Shown: positions 15,253 through 24,624 of the stretch, piece by piece | Numbering within the stretch: position 1 is the stretch's first letter | Layout: every line of letters starts with the position of its first letter | Assembly (NCBI RefSeq): GCF_001644015.1 | Contig: NZ_LUUI01000095.1 | Coordinates: 62,001 to 126,000, forward strand | From: Methylomonas lenta | Lineage (GTDB): Bacteria; Pseudomonadota; Gammaproteobacteria; Methylococcales; Methylomonadaceae | DNA length: 64,000 bases | Direction of reading: 5' to 3' | Notes under the pieces: model-generated | Told to the model about the DNA's origin: nothing | Databases searched by the model: none | The model's input: only the letters and a program-made list of their open reading frames with translations | Position numbers and translations under genes: made by a program

Positions 15253-15942
15253 TTATAGCTTGGTAAATATTAAATCCCACACGCCGTGGCCTAAGTTCAA
15301 GCCGCGGTTCTCGAACTTGGTCATTGGCCGATAGTCGGGGCGTGGACAATAGTCACCTGCAGGACTGCTGTTTTTTAAGGAAACATCGGTGGATAAAGTT
15401 GCCAGCATATTTTTGGCATAATCCTTCCAGTCGGTGGCTGCATGAAAATAACCGCCGGTGACTAATTTTTTTTGAAGTAACTCAAGAAAGCTGGGGCGCA
15501 CGATACGTCGTTTGTGATGGCGACGTTTGTGCCAGGGGTCTGGGAAAAACAAATGTACACCGGCGACGCTGTTGTCGACGATTTTTTGTTCTAAAATTTC
15601 TATCGCATCGTGGTGGTAAATACGTACATTGCTGATGCCGCGTTGCTCAAGCAGCAACATCAAATGACCAACACCGGGGCGGTGTACTTCTATCCCTAAA
15701 TAATTGAAATCCGGGTTGGCTGCGGCCATGTGGGCCAGGCTGTCACCATTACCAAAGCCTATTTCGACTATCAGTGGCGCCTGTCGACCAAAGCTTTGCT
15801 CCGCGTCAAAATCTTGTTCCGGGGATAAACAATACTTATCCCAGTAGCTTTCCATCGCAAGTTTTTGGCCGGCGGTAGCGCGGCCTTGGCGGCGAATGTA
15901 GCTGCGAATTTTGGCAGGATCGATTTTTTGGGATTCGGTCAT
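15253..15942 (-). CDS. trmB: tRNA (guanine-N7-)-methyltransferase
   Basis: A 229-residue AdoMet-dependent enzyme that forms m7G46 in tRNA variable loops. The AdoMet-binding motif is LIVEIGFGNGDSLAHMA, followed by NYLGIEVHRPGVG and the TrmB signature LFFPDPWHKRRHHKRR with RPSFLELL, and the C-terminal family end RGLNLGHGVWDLIF. Length is normal. The ATG at 15942 gives an N-terminal RSYIRRQGR segment typical of the family. It is separated from clpB upstream by a hairpin terminator. Confidence 0.96.
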   Translation of the reverse strand: MTESQKIDPAKIRSYIRRQGRATAGQKLAMESYWDKYCLSPEQDFDAEQSFGRQAPLIVEIGFGNGDSLAHMAAANPDFNYLGIEVHRPGVGHLMLLLEQRGISNVRIYHHDAIEILEQKIVDNSVAGVHLFFPDPWHKRRHHKRRIVRPSFLELLQKKLVTGGYFHAATDWKDYAKNMLATLSTDVSLKNSSPAGDYCPRPDYRPMTKFENRGLNLGHGVWDLIFTKL

Positions 15943-15973
15943 GAGAAAAAGATGGTCGGCCGGATAAAATTAA

Positions 15974-16000
15974 GGGCCGATGATTTTCAGTCATCGGCCC
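15974..16000 (-). terminator. Hairpin terminator after clpB
   Basis: Perfect ten-base stem GGGCCGATGA (15974-15983) with 15991-16000 and a seven-base loop. It follows the clpB stop on the minus strand. A moderately T-rich tail follows on the minus strand (TTAATTTTATC). Confidence 0.75.
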
Positions 16001-16053
16001 AGAGGGTTTAGATTAAGCTAGTTTAACATTCATCCGCGTAGGCTTTAATCGGA

Positions 16054-18627
16054 TTATTTGCTAAACGTTAGTCCATCCGTAGCATTATCAACTTTGATAA
16101 TGTCTCCTGGCAGGAAGTGTCCGGAGAGAATTTCATTGGCCAATGGATTTTCCAGTTGTCGCTGTATGGCCCGTTTCAAGGGTCGCGCACCATACACCGG
16201 GTCGAAACCGGCTTCGCCGAGTAAATCCAGCGCTGTTTCGCTGAGTTCCAGTTCCATGTCTTTTTCCTGTAAACGACGACGCAATTGGTCGATCTGGATG
16301 CTACAGATAGCCCGAATCTGACCTTGGCCCAATGGATGGAATACTACAGCTTCGTCGACCCGGTTAATGAATTCCGGCCGGAAATGCTGGCCGACGATTT
16401 CCATCACCGCATCTTTCATGGTGGTGTAATTTTCCTCCCCTGATAGTTCCTGAATCACGCTAGAGCCTAAGTTAGAGGTCATGACTATGACGGTGTTTCT
16501 AAAGTCCACCGTGCGACCTTGGCCGTCAGTTAATCGACCATCGTCCAATACCTGCAACAGTACATTGAACACATCGGCATGGGCTTTTTCAATTTCGTCC
16601 AGCAATATCACCGAATAAGGTTTGCGGCGCACGGCTTCGGTCAAATAACCACCTTCCTCATAACCGACATAGCCTGGAGGAGCTCCGATCAAGCGCGCCA
16701 CGGAATGTTTTTCCATAAATTCGGACATGTCGATACGCACCATGGCTTCTTCAGTGTCGAACATGAATTCTGCCAGGGCTTTGCAAAGTTCTGTCTTACC
16801 CACCCCGGTTGGACCTAAAAACAGGAATGAACCGTTGGGACGGTTAGGGTCGGATAAGCCTGCACGTGAACGGCGGATGGCGTTACTGACGGCTTTCAAA
16901 GCTTCGGTTTGGCCAATCACGCGTTTGCTGAGGTTTTCCTCCATTTGTAGCAGTTTTTCCCGTTCGCCTTGCATCATCTTGGAAACAGGAATGCCGGTCC
17001 ATTTGGAGACCACTTCAGCAATTTCTTCCTCGGTGACTTTGCTGCGTAGCAGAGTGGTTTCCTGCATTTCAGCCTGCGAGGCTAGATCCAACTCTTTTTC
17101 CAATTTGGGAATGTCGCCGTATTGCAGCTCCGACATGCGGGTGTAATCCTGATTGCGGCGTGCGGCCTCCAGTTCTAATCGGGCGTGTTCCAGGCTTTCC
17201 TTGATACTGGCGGTGCCTTGCAGCGCGGCCTTTTCGGCTTTCCAGATTTCATCCAGGTCGGAGTATTCTTTATCTGCTTCGTCAATTTGCTCTTGAACTT
17301 GCTCCAAACGTTTCCTAGATGCATCGTCTTTTTCTTTTCTCAACGACTCCTTTTCCATTCGTAATTGAATTAATCTTCGTAGTAAACGATCCATTTCTTC
17401 AGGCTTGGAGTCGATTTCCATGCGTATGCGGCTGGCAGCTTCATCGATCAAGTCAATGGCTTTATCCGGTAATTGGCGGTCGGCAATATATCGGTGCGAC
17501 AGCACGGCGGCAGCGACTATGGCCGGGTCGGTGATGTCGACACGATGATGGATTTCGTAACGCTCTTTCAAACCGCGCAAAATCGCGATGGTGTCTTCCA
17601 CGTTGGGTTCATCCACCAGCACTTTTTGAAAACGGCGTTCCAGGGCCGCGTCTTTTTCGATGTATTTGCGATATTCATCCAGTGTGGTGGCACCAACGCA
17701 ATGCAGTTCGCCACGAGCCAAAGCCGGTTTTAGCATGTTGCCGGCATCCATTGCGCCTTCAGCTTTGCCGGCACCAACCATGGTGTGTAGTTCGTCGATA
17801 AACAAAATCACCTGACCTTCCATTTTGGCTAGGTCGTTCAACACTGCTTTCAGGCGTTCTTCAAATTCGCCACGAAACTTGGCGCCGGCGATCAAAGCCG
17901 CCATGTCCAGCGACAACAATTGTTTGCCTTTGATGCCTTCAGGCACTTCGCCGTTAATGATGCGTTGCGCCAAACCTTCGACGATAGCGGTCTTACCGAC
18001 ACCGGGTTCGCCGATCAATACCGGATTATTTTTGGTGCGGCGTTGCAATACCTGGATGGTGCGGCGAATTTCGTCGTCGCGGCCAATTACGGGATCAAGC
18101 TTGCCTTGTTCAGCGCGTTCGGTCAGATTGATGGTGTATTTTTTTAAAGCCTGACGTTGGTCTTCGGCGTTAGCATCATTGACATTCTGACCACCGCGCA
18201 TATTATCAATGGCTTTTTCAACTGCCGATGCTGTAACGCCGGCGCGTTTTAAAATATTTTGTAATGTACCGCTGGTTTCTAGTGCTGCCAGTAAAAACAG
18301 TTCGCTGGAAATGAAAGCATCTTTGCGTTTTTGCGCCAGTTTGTCTGTCAGATTTAGAATGCGCGATAATTCATTGGAGAGCTGCACGTCACCGCCGGAA
18401 CCCGATACACTGGCCAAGCTGTCAATGTCTTTATTCAAATCCTTGTGCAAGGCGTTGACCTGAACCCCGACCTGTTGCAATAAAGGTTTGACGCTACCAC
18501 CTTCCTGGTCCAGTAAAGCCAACATGACGTGCAGTGGTTCGATAAATTGATGGTCTTTACCCAAGGCAAGACTTTGAGCTTCGCCAAGCGCTTGCTGGAA
18601 TTTGCTGGTGAGTTTGTCCATACGCAT
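16054..18627 (-). CDS. clpB: ATP-dependent chaperone ClpB
   Basis: An 857-residue Hsp100 disaggregase that works with DnaK to pull apart aggregated proteins. The N-terminal Clp-N domain starts [20 protein letters not shown]. The first AAA module has GEPGVGKTA and [14 protein letters not shown], then the long coiled-coil middle domain (roughly 405-530), then the second AAA module with [27 protein letters not shown] and [10 protein letters not shown]. The pore loop [12 protein letters not shown] is present. Length is exactly typical. A sigma-32-like promoter lies 37 bases upstream. Confidence 0.98.
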   Translation of the reverse strand: MRMDKLTSKFQQALGEAQSLALGKDHQFIEPLHVMLALLDQEGGSVKPLLQQVGVQVNALHKDLNKDIDSLASVSGSGGDVQLSNELSRILNLTDKLAQKRKDAFISSELFLLAALETSGTLQNILKRAGVTASAVEKAIDNMRGGQNVNDANAEDQRQALKKYTINLTERAEQGKLDPVIGRDDEIRRTIQVLQRRTKNNPVLIGEPGVGKTAIVEGLAQRIINGEVPEGIKGKQLLSLDMAALIAGAKFRGEFEERLKAVLNDLAKMEGQVILFIDELHTMVGAGKAEGAMDAGNMLKPALARGELHCVGATTLDEYRKYIEKDAALERRFQKVLVDEPNVEDTIAILRGLKERYEIHHRVDITDPAIVAAAVLSHRYIADRQLPDKAIDLIDEAASRIRMEIDSKPEEMDRLLRRLIQLRMEKESLRKEKDDASRKRLEQVQEQIDEADKEYSDLDEIWKAEKAALQGTASIKESLEHARLELEAARRNQDYTRMSELQYGDIPKLEKELDLASQAEMQETTLLRSKVTEEEIAEVVSKWTGIPVSKMMQGEREKLLQMEENLSKRVIGQTEALKAVSNAIRRSRAGLSDPNRPNGSFLFLGPTGVGKTELCKALAEFMFDTEEAMVRIDMSEFMEKHSVARLIGAPPGYVGYEEGGYLTEAVRRKPYSVILLDEIEKAHADVFNVLLQVLDDGRLTDGQGRTVDFRNTVIVMTSNLGSSVIQELSGEENYTTMKDAVMEIVGQHFRPEFINRVDEAVVFHPLGQGQIRAICSIQIDQLRRRLQEKDMELELSETALDLLGEAGFDPVYGARPLKRAIQRQLENPLANEILSGHFLPGDIIKVDNATDGLTFSK

Positions 18628-18663
18628 AGTGATATACCTCGTAATAATTTAGTGTTGCTGCTG

Positions 18664-18692
18664 AGATGCGGCGTTATCGGTTGTTTTTCAAG
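18664..18692 (-). promoter_or_regulatory. Sigma-32 (RpoH) heat-shock promoter of clpB
   Basis: On the minus strand the -35 element CTTGAAA (18686-18692) is followed after 14 bases by CCGCATCT (18664-18671), matching the heat-shock consensus CTTGAA and CCCCATNT with one mismatch. It is correctly placed upstream of the clpB ATG. Confidence 0.75.
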
Positions 18693-18871
18693 AGGGATGT
18701 TGAGCCGATAGCGAAAACATTTTTTATAAGATCAATTTTTCCAGTAAGGCTGCAGGCGACTGATTGAGGTGCTGCCTGCTCAGGTTCGACTTATTCTTAT
18801 GCGTGTAGTAACCTGCCGCAAAATCAAGGATTAATTGCAAACATAGTGTTAGTGTTAAAGATCAATTAAAG

Positions 18872-19609
18872 ATGCCATCTATCCTGTTTGGCTTAATTTT
18901 GCTACTGAGTGGCTGTGCTGTGGATAAGCAAGAGCAGATTTCGACTATGTTATCTGTGGATAATGCCACGCCATTGTTTGTTGTGCCAAGCGTTAGGGAG
19001 CGAATGTTACACCTTGCTCGCCAGGAATGGGATTTGTTCGGACGACCCGAAGTCAATTATGAAAGCGATCCGCCAGCATTAACTTATCCAAGTCAAGCAG
19101 TTCATGGGCATGAAACCCTGGCGCCATTTTTTAGTCGAGTATTCATGTATTGGTATGCTGCAACAGACTTACCAATAATCGGCTATACAGGAGAAATAAG
19201 ACCCTGGTCTGCGGCTTTTATTGTTTGGTTGGCGCGAAGTGCGGGGGTGGCTGAAACTGATTTGCCTTCTACTGTTTTGCATTGGGATTATATGCAGCAT
19301 GTAATGGCTGCGGGTTCTGCAGGCCGATTTGTAAGTCATGCTATTAATGCTTATGCCCCTAAGCCGGGGGATATTATTTGCGCAGCAAGAGGTGAAGCTT
19401 TTAGCCAGTCAATCCATGGCTATAAAGATTTAAAACATGGTGCTTACCACTGTGATTTAGTGGTTGCACAGCGACCTGGCGTTATTGATGTGATAGGTGG
19501 CAATGTCTTAGATGCAGTCAGTCTGGCGCATATAAAATTAGATGGCACGGGAATTGTTTTACCTACAAAAGCCAGGCCATGGTCATTAGTGATAGAGCAG
19601 CGAAATTAA
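18872..19609 (+). CDS. DUF2272-domain lipoprotein
   Basis: A 245-residue protein with a lipoprotein signal (hydrophobic ILFGLILLLSGC, lipobox LLSGC, Cys15). The rest fits DUF2272: RPWSAAFIVWLARSAG with a conserved Trp-Ser-Ala-Ala-Phe, then HWDYMQHV, PKPGDIICAARG, and YHCDLVVAQRPGVIDVIGGNV. The pattern resembles NlpC/P60-like cysteine hydrolases, with the His-Cys and Asp in the late block as possible catalytic residues, but activity is not established. It is probably anchored to the outer membrane. Divergent from clpB, it appears to be a single gene. Confidence 0.8.
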   Translation: MPSILFGLILLLSGCAVDKQEQISTMLSVDNATPLFVVPSVRERMLHLARQEWDLFGRPEVNYESDPPALTYPSQAVHGHETLAPFFSRVFMYWYAATDLPIIGYTGEIRPWSAAFIVWLARSAGVAETDLPSTVLHWDYMQHVMAAGSAGRFVSHAINAYAPKPGDIICAARGEAFSQSIHGYKDLKHGAYHCDLVVAQRPGVIDVIGGNVLDAVSLAHIKLDGTGIVLPTKARPWSLVIEQRN

Positions 19610-19813
19610 AATATTTCGGTGTCATATGCAGATATTGCTTCGTTCAGGCTGATGTGTCATTGGACAAGGTTTGGCTGTAGCCTTAGTAAATAAATCACAG
19701 TACAATTGCCGGCTCAGTTAAAGATGTTGAATTGCGCCTTGGTCATTATGGAAAAAGGTTGTCAATATTGTTTTTCTGCGTAACTATCAGTTTTAATTAG
19801 TAGGAGTTTTAAA

Positions 19814-20017
19814 ATGGCAACAGGCACAGTCAAGTGGTTCAATAACACCAAGGGCTTCGGTTTTATCGAGCCTTCAGAGGGTAAGGAAGATGTTTTTGTT
19901 CATCACTCGGTTATTAAGGGCGATGGATTCAAAACCTTGTCACCCGGGCAAGACGTTGAATTTGAAATAGAATCCGGCCCAAAAGGCTTAACTGCTGCCA
20001 ATGTTCAACCTAAATAA
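19814..20017 (+). CDS. Cold-shock domain protein (CspA family)
   Basis: A 67-residue single OB-fold protein that binds single-stranded RNA and DNA and melts RNA structure. RNP1 (KGFGFIEP) and RNP2 (VFVHHS) are intact, as is the start [12 protein letters not shown]. The ATG follows TAGGAG at good spacing. The upstream gap of about 200 bases could hold a long leader such as those that regulate csp mRNAs, but I cannot fold it here. A rho-independent terminator follows. Confidence 0.96.
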   Translation: MATGTVKWFNNTKGFGFIEPSEGKEDVFVHHSVIKGDGFKTLSPGQDVEFEIESGPKGLTAANVQPK

Positions 20018-20036
20018 TTTTTAAAGATCCCACAAT

Positions 20037-20068
20037 AAAAGGCTCTTGTTATCAAGGGCCTTTTTTTT
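20037..20068 (+). terminator. Rho-independent terminator of the cold-shock gene
   Basis: AAAAGGCTCTTG (20037-20048), loop TTAT, then CAAGGGCCTTTT running into eight T residues. The stem has one G-T pair. Confidence 0.9.
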
Positions 20069-20137
20069 GCGCTTTAGAGAATACCAATTCAACTTGCACG
20101 GTATAATCAGATTCCCGAAACTAAACGGATAACGGCA

Positions 20138-21070
20138 ATGGCACGCGATTTTTCTTCTTTAAAAAATCTGGATATTCCAGTTAAAGTTTTATTCACAGGT
20201 TATCTGACAACAGTTGCGGTAGGTTATCTGTTTGCCTTGATCCAGATTCTGTTCACGCACGGTATGGCTGACGGCAAGTTTGGCTTGTCGATAGATGACA
20301 TCGTGTACAGCTATTACGGTAATCGATCCGGGGCATTATTGGAAACCAAGTTGAATGGTTCCATGAAAGACAATGCCTCTGAGCAGGAGCGTTTTACTAT
20401 TATCCAGTGGGTACGTGATGGTGCGGATAAGGATGAATATACCGATTCCGGTGTGGAAGCAATTGTCGCAGAACGTTGTGTGATGTGTCATAACAAGGAA
20501 GCATCCATTCCAGATTTGAGTGATTTCAAGGTAGTAAAAGAATTAACTAAAGAAGATGAAGGGGCCACCTTTAGCTCTTTGACAAGGGTTTCGCATATTC
20601 ATTTATTTGGCATCAGCTTTATCTTTATGTTTGTCGGTTTGATTTTTAGCTTTGCTGAAACCAGTACCATCAAATATAAATCGATCGCTATTGGCATGCC
20701 TTATGTTTTCTTATTAGTGGATATCTTGTCTTGGTGGTTGACCAAGTTACACCCGATGTTTGCTATTTTGATTATTCTGGCGGGTGCTGGTATGGCGGTG
20801 TCGTTTTTGTTTATGTGGGTAGTCTCTTTGTTGGAGATGTGGTTATTCACAAGAGTGTTTCTGGATGTTAACGGTCAGCCACGACCAAGGTGGAGTGCAA
20901 TAGTAGAAGCCAAATTGCAGCAGATTGGTTGTGATCAGGCGCTGACATTGACAGGTCGCTTGGGCTGTTCAGCCAAATCCTCAGCTAAAAAGCTTTGGCA
21001 ATATTGGCTTGAGCGGGGCATGCCTATGGTCAAAGAGTGGTTGCAAAAACAAACTGGCGACAAAAAGTAG
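20138..21070 (+). CDS. Membrane-bound c-type cytochrome-like protein
   Basis: A 310-residue protein with one N-terminal transmembrane segment (about 17-39), a soluble domain with one haem c site CVMCH (114-118), and four further hydrophobic segments from about 155 to 240. A SHIH motif at 152-155 opens the second membrane block and could supply haem or metal ligands. The soluble domain carries acidic runs. The fold resembles no standard respiratory subunit that I recognise. Localisation is inner membrane with the haem on the periplasmic side. It is a single gene with a further small gene downstream. A role in electron transfer is likely; the partner is unknown. Confidence 0.7.
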   Translation: MARDFSSLKNLDIPVKVLFTGYLTTVAVGYLFALIQILFTHGMADGKFGLSIDDIVYSYYGNRSGALLETKLNGSMKDNASEQERFTIIQWVRDGADKDEYTDSGVEAIVAERCVMCHNKEASIPDLSDFKVVKELTKEDEGATFSSLTRVSHIHLFGISFIFMFVGLIFSFAETSTIKYKSIAIGMPYVFLLVDILSWWLTKLHPMFAILIILAGAGMAVSFLFMWVVSLLEMWLFTRVFLDVNGQPRPRWSAIVEAKLQQIGCDQALTLTGRLGCSAKSSAKKLWQYWLERGMPMVKEWLQKQTGDKK

Positions 21071-21175
21071 TTGGCAATGTGATACGGCTGGCAAATTAAT
21101 CAACTCAATTCATGATTTAATGATGTCGGCCGTTAACTTAACCGGCAAGATTCAAGTAGTCTTCGGAGGTCTGAT

Positions 21176-21430
21176 ATGAACATGAATCCATTATCCAGCG
21201 CCACCAACTTAATTAGTTCGGCTCAGCAAAAAGCCGATACTGCCGCACAGACCATAGCCAGGCTGCCGGTGCAAAATCAAGAAGTTGGCGGTTTAGAACC
21301 CATTAAATCAACTGATTTATTTAAACCGGTTTTGAGTTTAAAAGAAGCCGAGCTTGAAACCTCGGCAGCGACAAAAGTGATTAAAGCTCAGGACGAAATG
21401 ATAGGTAGTTTGCTCGATATTAACGCTTAA
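21176..21430 (+). CDS. Small uncharacterised protein
   Basis: An 84-residue soluble protein, without a signal peptide or membrane segment. The ATG follows GGAGG (TTCGGAGGTCTGAT), a strong ribosome site, which supports a real gene. The middle is Gln/Ala-rich; the end ATKVIKAQDEMIGSLLDI looks like an amphipathic helix and loosely resembles the C-terminal helix of flagellar rod-type proteins. That resemblance is weak and I assign no function. It converges with the radical SAM gene, overlapping it by four bases. Confidence 0.65.
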   Translation: MNMNPLSSATNLISSAQQKADTAAQTIARLPVQNQEVGGLEPIKSTDLFKPVLSLKEAELETSAATKVIKAQDEMIGSLLDINA

Positions 21431-22281
21431 GCATTTACGCTGACATCATAGCCCAAGGCTTTGATGTCAGTCGCCAAAGCATGCATTTCTTCACTATTGA
21501 CCTGTTCCAATTCCGCAGCTTCAGGCTGAAATGATGGTCTGGCCAGGCTGTACAGCATAATTTTCTGTAAAACGATTTGTTGTAGCTGTAAGTCTTTTAA
21601 TAGCTGCAAATAAGCCTGTTTTTCGCTATCCGTCCAGGTTTTGTCATCAAAATGCAGCATGCAGGTTTGCAGCTTGGTCGGGCATAACTGGGTGGCAATT
21701 TTCAGGTTTTCCAGCAATTTTTGCTGACTCTGTACCGAGTTGTTGATTACTTTTCGGCCTTGTTCAGTTGCACTGTCCAGTTTAAACCAGATTACGCCGT
21801 GGTAAGTAGCCAGCTGTTTTAATCCGGCTTGAACATTTGCTTGGTGAATTAAGCTGCCGTTAGTAATCAAGACAAAATGGCTGCTGGGGAAAACCCCGGT
21901 TTCGCAGGCGATCTGGCCGATTAATGTTACCGCCTGCTCGAAATTATCAAGACTCGTAGGTTCGCCGTTGCCGGAAATGGCGATGTCTTTGATGATGCGC
22001 TGTTCGGGAGCAACATTGAATTGCTCGAAGAAGTCAGCGTGTTGAACTTGATGCAGAAAGAATCTTAACTCATCTTCCAATAAGGCAAGATCCATTGTTG
22101 GCGCTGCGCCGCGTTTTAAGTCAGGCACCTGGCAATAGATGCAGCGCCAGTTGCAGGCATTGTTAGGATTAAAATTAACTCCAATCGACAAGCCGCCGGC
22201 GCGACGCGACATGACCGGATAGATGTATTTCAAGCCGGCGATGTCGCGATCGTGATTGGTGGTGGTGAGTTTTTGAATCAT
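21427..22281 (-). CDS. Radical SAM protein linked to the fhc cluster
   Basis: A 284-residue radical SAM enzyme. The [4Fe-4S] motif is CNWRCIYC (Cys43, Cys47, Cys50), followed by a glycine motif-like stretch (ISGNGEPTS) and a beta-alpha barrel core. There is no extra iron-sulfur-binding C-terminus. It lies 37 bases after fhcC on the same strand, so it is probably the last gene of that operon. The position suggests a role in making or modifying the methanofuran or methanopterin cofactor or the Fhc complex, but this is inference only. Confidence 0.78.
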   Translation of the reverse strand: MIQKLTTTNHDRDIAGLKYIYPVMSRRAGGLSIGVNFNPNNACNWRCIYCQVPDLKRGAAPTMDLALLEDELRFFLHQVQHADFFEQFNVAPEQRIIKDIAISGNGEPTSLDNFEQAVTLIGQIACETGVFPSSHFVLITNGSLIHQANVQAGLKQLATYHGVIWFKLDSATEQGRKVINNSVQSQQKLLENLKIATQLCPTKLQTCMLHFDDKTWTDSEKQAYLQLLKDLQLQQIVLQKIMLYSLARPSFQPEAAELEQVNSEEMHALATDIKALGYDVSVNA

Positions 22282-22318
22282 CCGTTGAATTGAAATAACC
22301 AGGGTTCAATTCGGAAAG

Positions 22319-23131
22319 TTAAATCCTGACCAATACTTCGCCTCGTCCTGTTTCAGCCATATCTCCGCCATATCGTTGTACCCGATTAAACACCACTTCG
22401 TTATCAGCAAAGCGGGAGTTCAAGGTTTTGAATGAGGCAAACAATATCGGTAAAAATGCCAGGGTATGCGAACCGCAGTCGTTAAAGCTGGCGGACAATT
22501 GATGTTGATTCCAAAGCAGCAGGGTACCGCGACGCATCGCGTAGCCCAAATAACGACCGGTATTGCCCATCACGGCAATGGTGCCTGCTAGCATGCGCGA
22601 ACCACAATAATCACCGGCGTTACCTTCAATCAGGATTTGGCCGCGGCGCATGTGGTCGCCGGCGCGTTGGCCGACGTTACCCTTAACTAATACGGTGCCG
22701 CCTTTCATGCCTTGTTTATTGCCGGGCAGGGCGCCACCGAGAAAGTCGCCGGCATTGCCTTCGATCTGCAGCAGGCCGTTTTTCATTTCGCAAGCCGCGT
22801 ATAACCCCGTATCGCCGCTGACATTGATAGTACCCGATTTCATCTGCATACCCAGGTAAGCACCGGCATCGCCTAGTACGCTAATGCTACCGCCATCCAG
22901 CTCCTTGCCGATAAAATCCAGTTTGTCGCTAGCGTTGGCAATGATGATTTCCTGGGTATCCATGCCGGTGATATAAAACAGCTCATCGACGCGGGGACGG
23001 TTTTTACCATTTTGCAGTTCGATGGCGGAAATCGCATCGATATCCATACCTTGCAACTTTTGGCACACCAGTGGCGACATGTCGACGCGCTGCGCTGTGG
23101 GTTGTTTCAGGGTAAAGGTTAACGCGCTCAT
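22319..23131 (-). CDS. fhcC: Formylmethanofuran dehydrogenase-type subunit C (FhcC)
   Basis: A 270-residue subunit C of the formyltransferase/hydrolase complex. It is a right-handed beta-helix made of repeated blocks of the type GNAGDYLG/GNTGRYLG alternating with short strands (for example MKSGTINVSGD, MRRGQILIEGN, MLAGTIAVMGN). Fhc releases formate from formyl-methanofuran in methylotrophs. The start ATG overlaps the stop of fhcD (ATGA), so the two are coupled. Length is typical for the bacterial form. Confidence 0.93.
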   Translation of the reverse strand: MSALTFTLKQPTAQRVDMSPLVCQKLQGMDIDAISAIELQNGKNRPRVDELFYITGMDTQEIIIANASDKLDFIGKELDGGSISVLGDAGAYLGMQMKSGTINVSGDTGLYAACEMKNGLLQIEGNAGDFLGGALPGNKQGMKGGTVLVKGNVGQRAGDHMRRGQILIEGNAGDYCGSRMLAGTIAVMGNTGRYLGYAMRRGTLLLWNQHQLSASFNDCGSHTLAFLPILFASFKTLNSRFADNEVVFNRVQRYGGDMAETGRGEVLVRI

Positions 23132-24024
23132 GCCATGATCTCCTGCAAATGAAAGTGAAACGGCCCCAGTTTGCCGCCGTAATTACCGGCGCTGATGCGT
23201 TTGATGCCATTCGCTGCGCCTAAATCGCACACGGCTTGAATGCCGACCCGCATGGCTTTGTCTATGTCTTCCTTAGATAAGCCGTCAATGACGATTTCCA
23301 TCACCGACTCAATTTCCGGCGATAAATCGGTTTTTGTCACGCCTTTCAAGGTCGGGCAGAAGGCGTCATTGGTCGATGCGCCCAGGGCTGGATATTTAGA
23401 GCCGACCTTGGAGCCGGAACGTACCACACCGCCGGGGAAGGGCATAATCACATTGGGGATTTTTTTCATTTCCTCGATCGCCGCCTCGCAGGCCGCCAGG
23501 GCTTGCGGTTGCGATTCTGCCAATACCAGAAAGTTGCCGCCGCCGATGGCTTCCACCATGCCGGTAGTGGCCTCGGTCAAAAACTCGCCATCCATAACCG
23601 GCACCCGCCAGTAGCGTTTGCCAGCTATTTTTTTGGCGATTTGAAAGCCGTCACCGAAATAGCGTAGATTTTTTCCCAAGGGGATCGGTTTGCCGCCTTC
23701 TATGCCGGCGAATAACGCAGAGGTCGGTGATGTCAGTACGCATTGCCCCGCGCGGGTTTCCAATTGCTTGGCTAAGCCCTTGCCGCCCATGGCGTAAATC
23801 ATAATAGATACGCCGGGACGTCCGTCCGGGGTTTCGTCAGGACTTAATATTCGTTCGATACCCGCCTCGCAACCGCAGGCAATCACCGAAGTGGCAAAGC
23901 CCGTCATGGCTTGGGCGGAAATCATCGCCCACTTTTCGTTCTGGGCTGTGATGATAGCTCGCGTCGCCTTCATCGGGAAGGCTTCGGCAAAGGTTTTATC
24001 GATAGTTACGCCGTTAATAATCAT
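23128..24024 (-). CDS. fhcD: Formylmethanofuran:tetrahydromethanopterin formyltransferase (FhcD/Ftr)
   Basis: A 298-residue formyltransferase that moves the formyl group from formyl-H4MPT to methanofuran in the oxidation direction. The family start INGVTIDKTFAEAFPMKATR and the blocks GCEAGIE, RPGVSIMIYAM, TSPTSALFAGIEGG, KRYWRVPVMDGEFL and SKYPALGASTND are intact. It lies in order between the DUF2442 gene and fhcC. The ATG at 24024 gives the typical family beginning. Confidence 0.96.
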   Translation of the reverse strand: MIINGVTIDKTFAEAFPMKATRAIITAQNEKWAMISAQAMTGFATSVIACGCEAGIERILSPDETPDGRPGVSIMIYAMGGKGLAKQLETRAGQCVLTSPTSALFAGIEGGKPIPLGKNLRYFGDGFQIAKKIAGKRYWRVPVMDGEFLTEATTGMVEAIGGGNFLVLAESQPQALAACEAAIEEMKKIPNVIMPFPGGVVRSGSKVGSKYPALGASTNDAFCPTLKGVTKTDLSPEIESVMEIVIDGLSKEDIDKAMRVGIQAVCDLGAANGIKRISAGNYGGKLGPFHFHLQEIMA

Positions 24025-24069
24025 GGTTGGTACTCATGGTTTAATACTTTATTCATTGGGGTGACTCAC

Positions 24070-24324
24070 CTATGCTGCTTTGGATTGAGTGAATTTTAGT
24101 CGTAAGCCGTCGGCACAAAAATCAATATCTTGTTCCGGCCAAATAATCGAACGGCCTTTACTGCCAATTTGTACTTGATTAAATACAGCGGGATCTTTTA
24201 ACTGGGTCATGACTCCTTTTTCCAGTAGGTGCCCGAAGTTGGCAATGACAGTGACATTATCGTCGTAGGTTATGCTGATGCTGTAATTGGCTGAATCTGG
24301 TTCTATGGTTTTGATATAAAACAT
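24070..24324 (-). CDS. DUF2442-domain protein
   Basis: An 84-residue protein with the DUF2442 pattern: VIANFGHLLEKGVMTQLKDP in the middle and GRSIIWPEQDIDFCADGLR near the end. DUF2442 proteins often pair with DUF4160 proteins in compact two-gene loci that have been proposed as toxin-antitoxin-like. The start is four bases after the previous stop. It lies inside the fhc cluster, which is unusual for this operon. The biochemical role is unknown. Confidence 0.85.
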   Translation of the reverse strand: MFYIKTIEPDSANYSISITYDDNVTVIANFGHLLEKGVMTQLKDPAVFNQVQIGSKGRSIIWPEQDIDFCADGLRLKFTQSKAA

Positions 24325-24328
24325 GGTT

Positions 24329-24589
24329 TTACTCCAGCGGCTCGATCGCGACAGGCGGTTGCAAGTTTTTACAAAGCTCCCAATCCAGTAATAATTCTTC
24401 CTGATGTAAAGCAGTCCATTCTAAAACCATTGATTTCACACGTTTTGGCGCATCGCCCTTGATAATCTTGATAGGGTTAATCGCAATGACTAACTCAAAC
24501 TCGCCATATTCAGCATGAAAATGTGGCGGCGCGTGGTCATCAAAAAACATCTTGATTAGGATGCCGTAAAACATGGAAATTGTGGGCAT
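24329..24589 (-). CDS. DUF4160-domain protein
   Basis: An 86-residue protein with the DUF4160 signature FFDDHAPPHFHAEYGE, then the alpha helix VLEWTALHQEELLLDWE typical of the family end. The cluster of His residues with Asp suggests a metal site, though none is proven. It is the first gene of the two-gene unit with DUF2442. Together with the hairpin repeat at 24625-24700 it splits fhcA from fhcD. Confidence 0.87.
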   Translation of the reverse strand: MPTISMFYGILIKMFFDDHAPPHFHAEYGEFELVIAINPIKIIKGDAPKRVKSMVLEWTALHQEELLLDWELCKNLQPPVAIEPLE

Positions 24590-24624
24590 GGCGTTATCCT
24601 AATTCGGGGTTTTAGAACTCGTAG

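Noticed and set aside
17825-18154. Long frames opposite clpB
   Set aside because: They mirror the codon pattern of the conserved clpB coding sequence and have no features of their own.
22319-23131. Repeated GNxG blocks as a DNA repeat or CRISPR-like array
   Set aside because: They are the protein repeats of the FhcC beta-helix in a coding frame, with no equal spacers.
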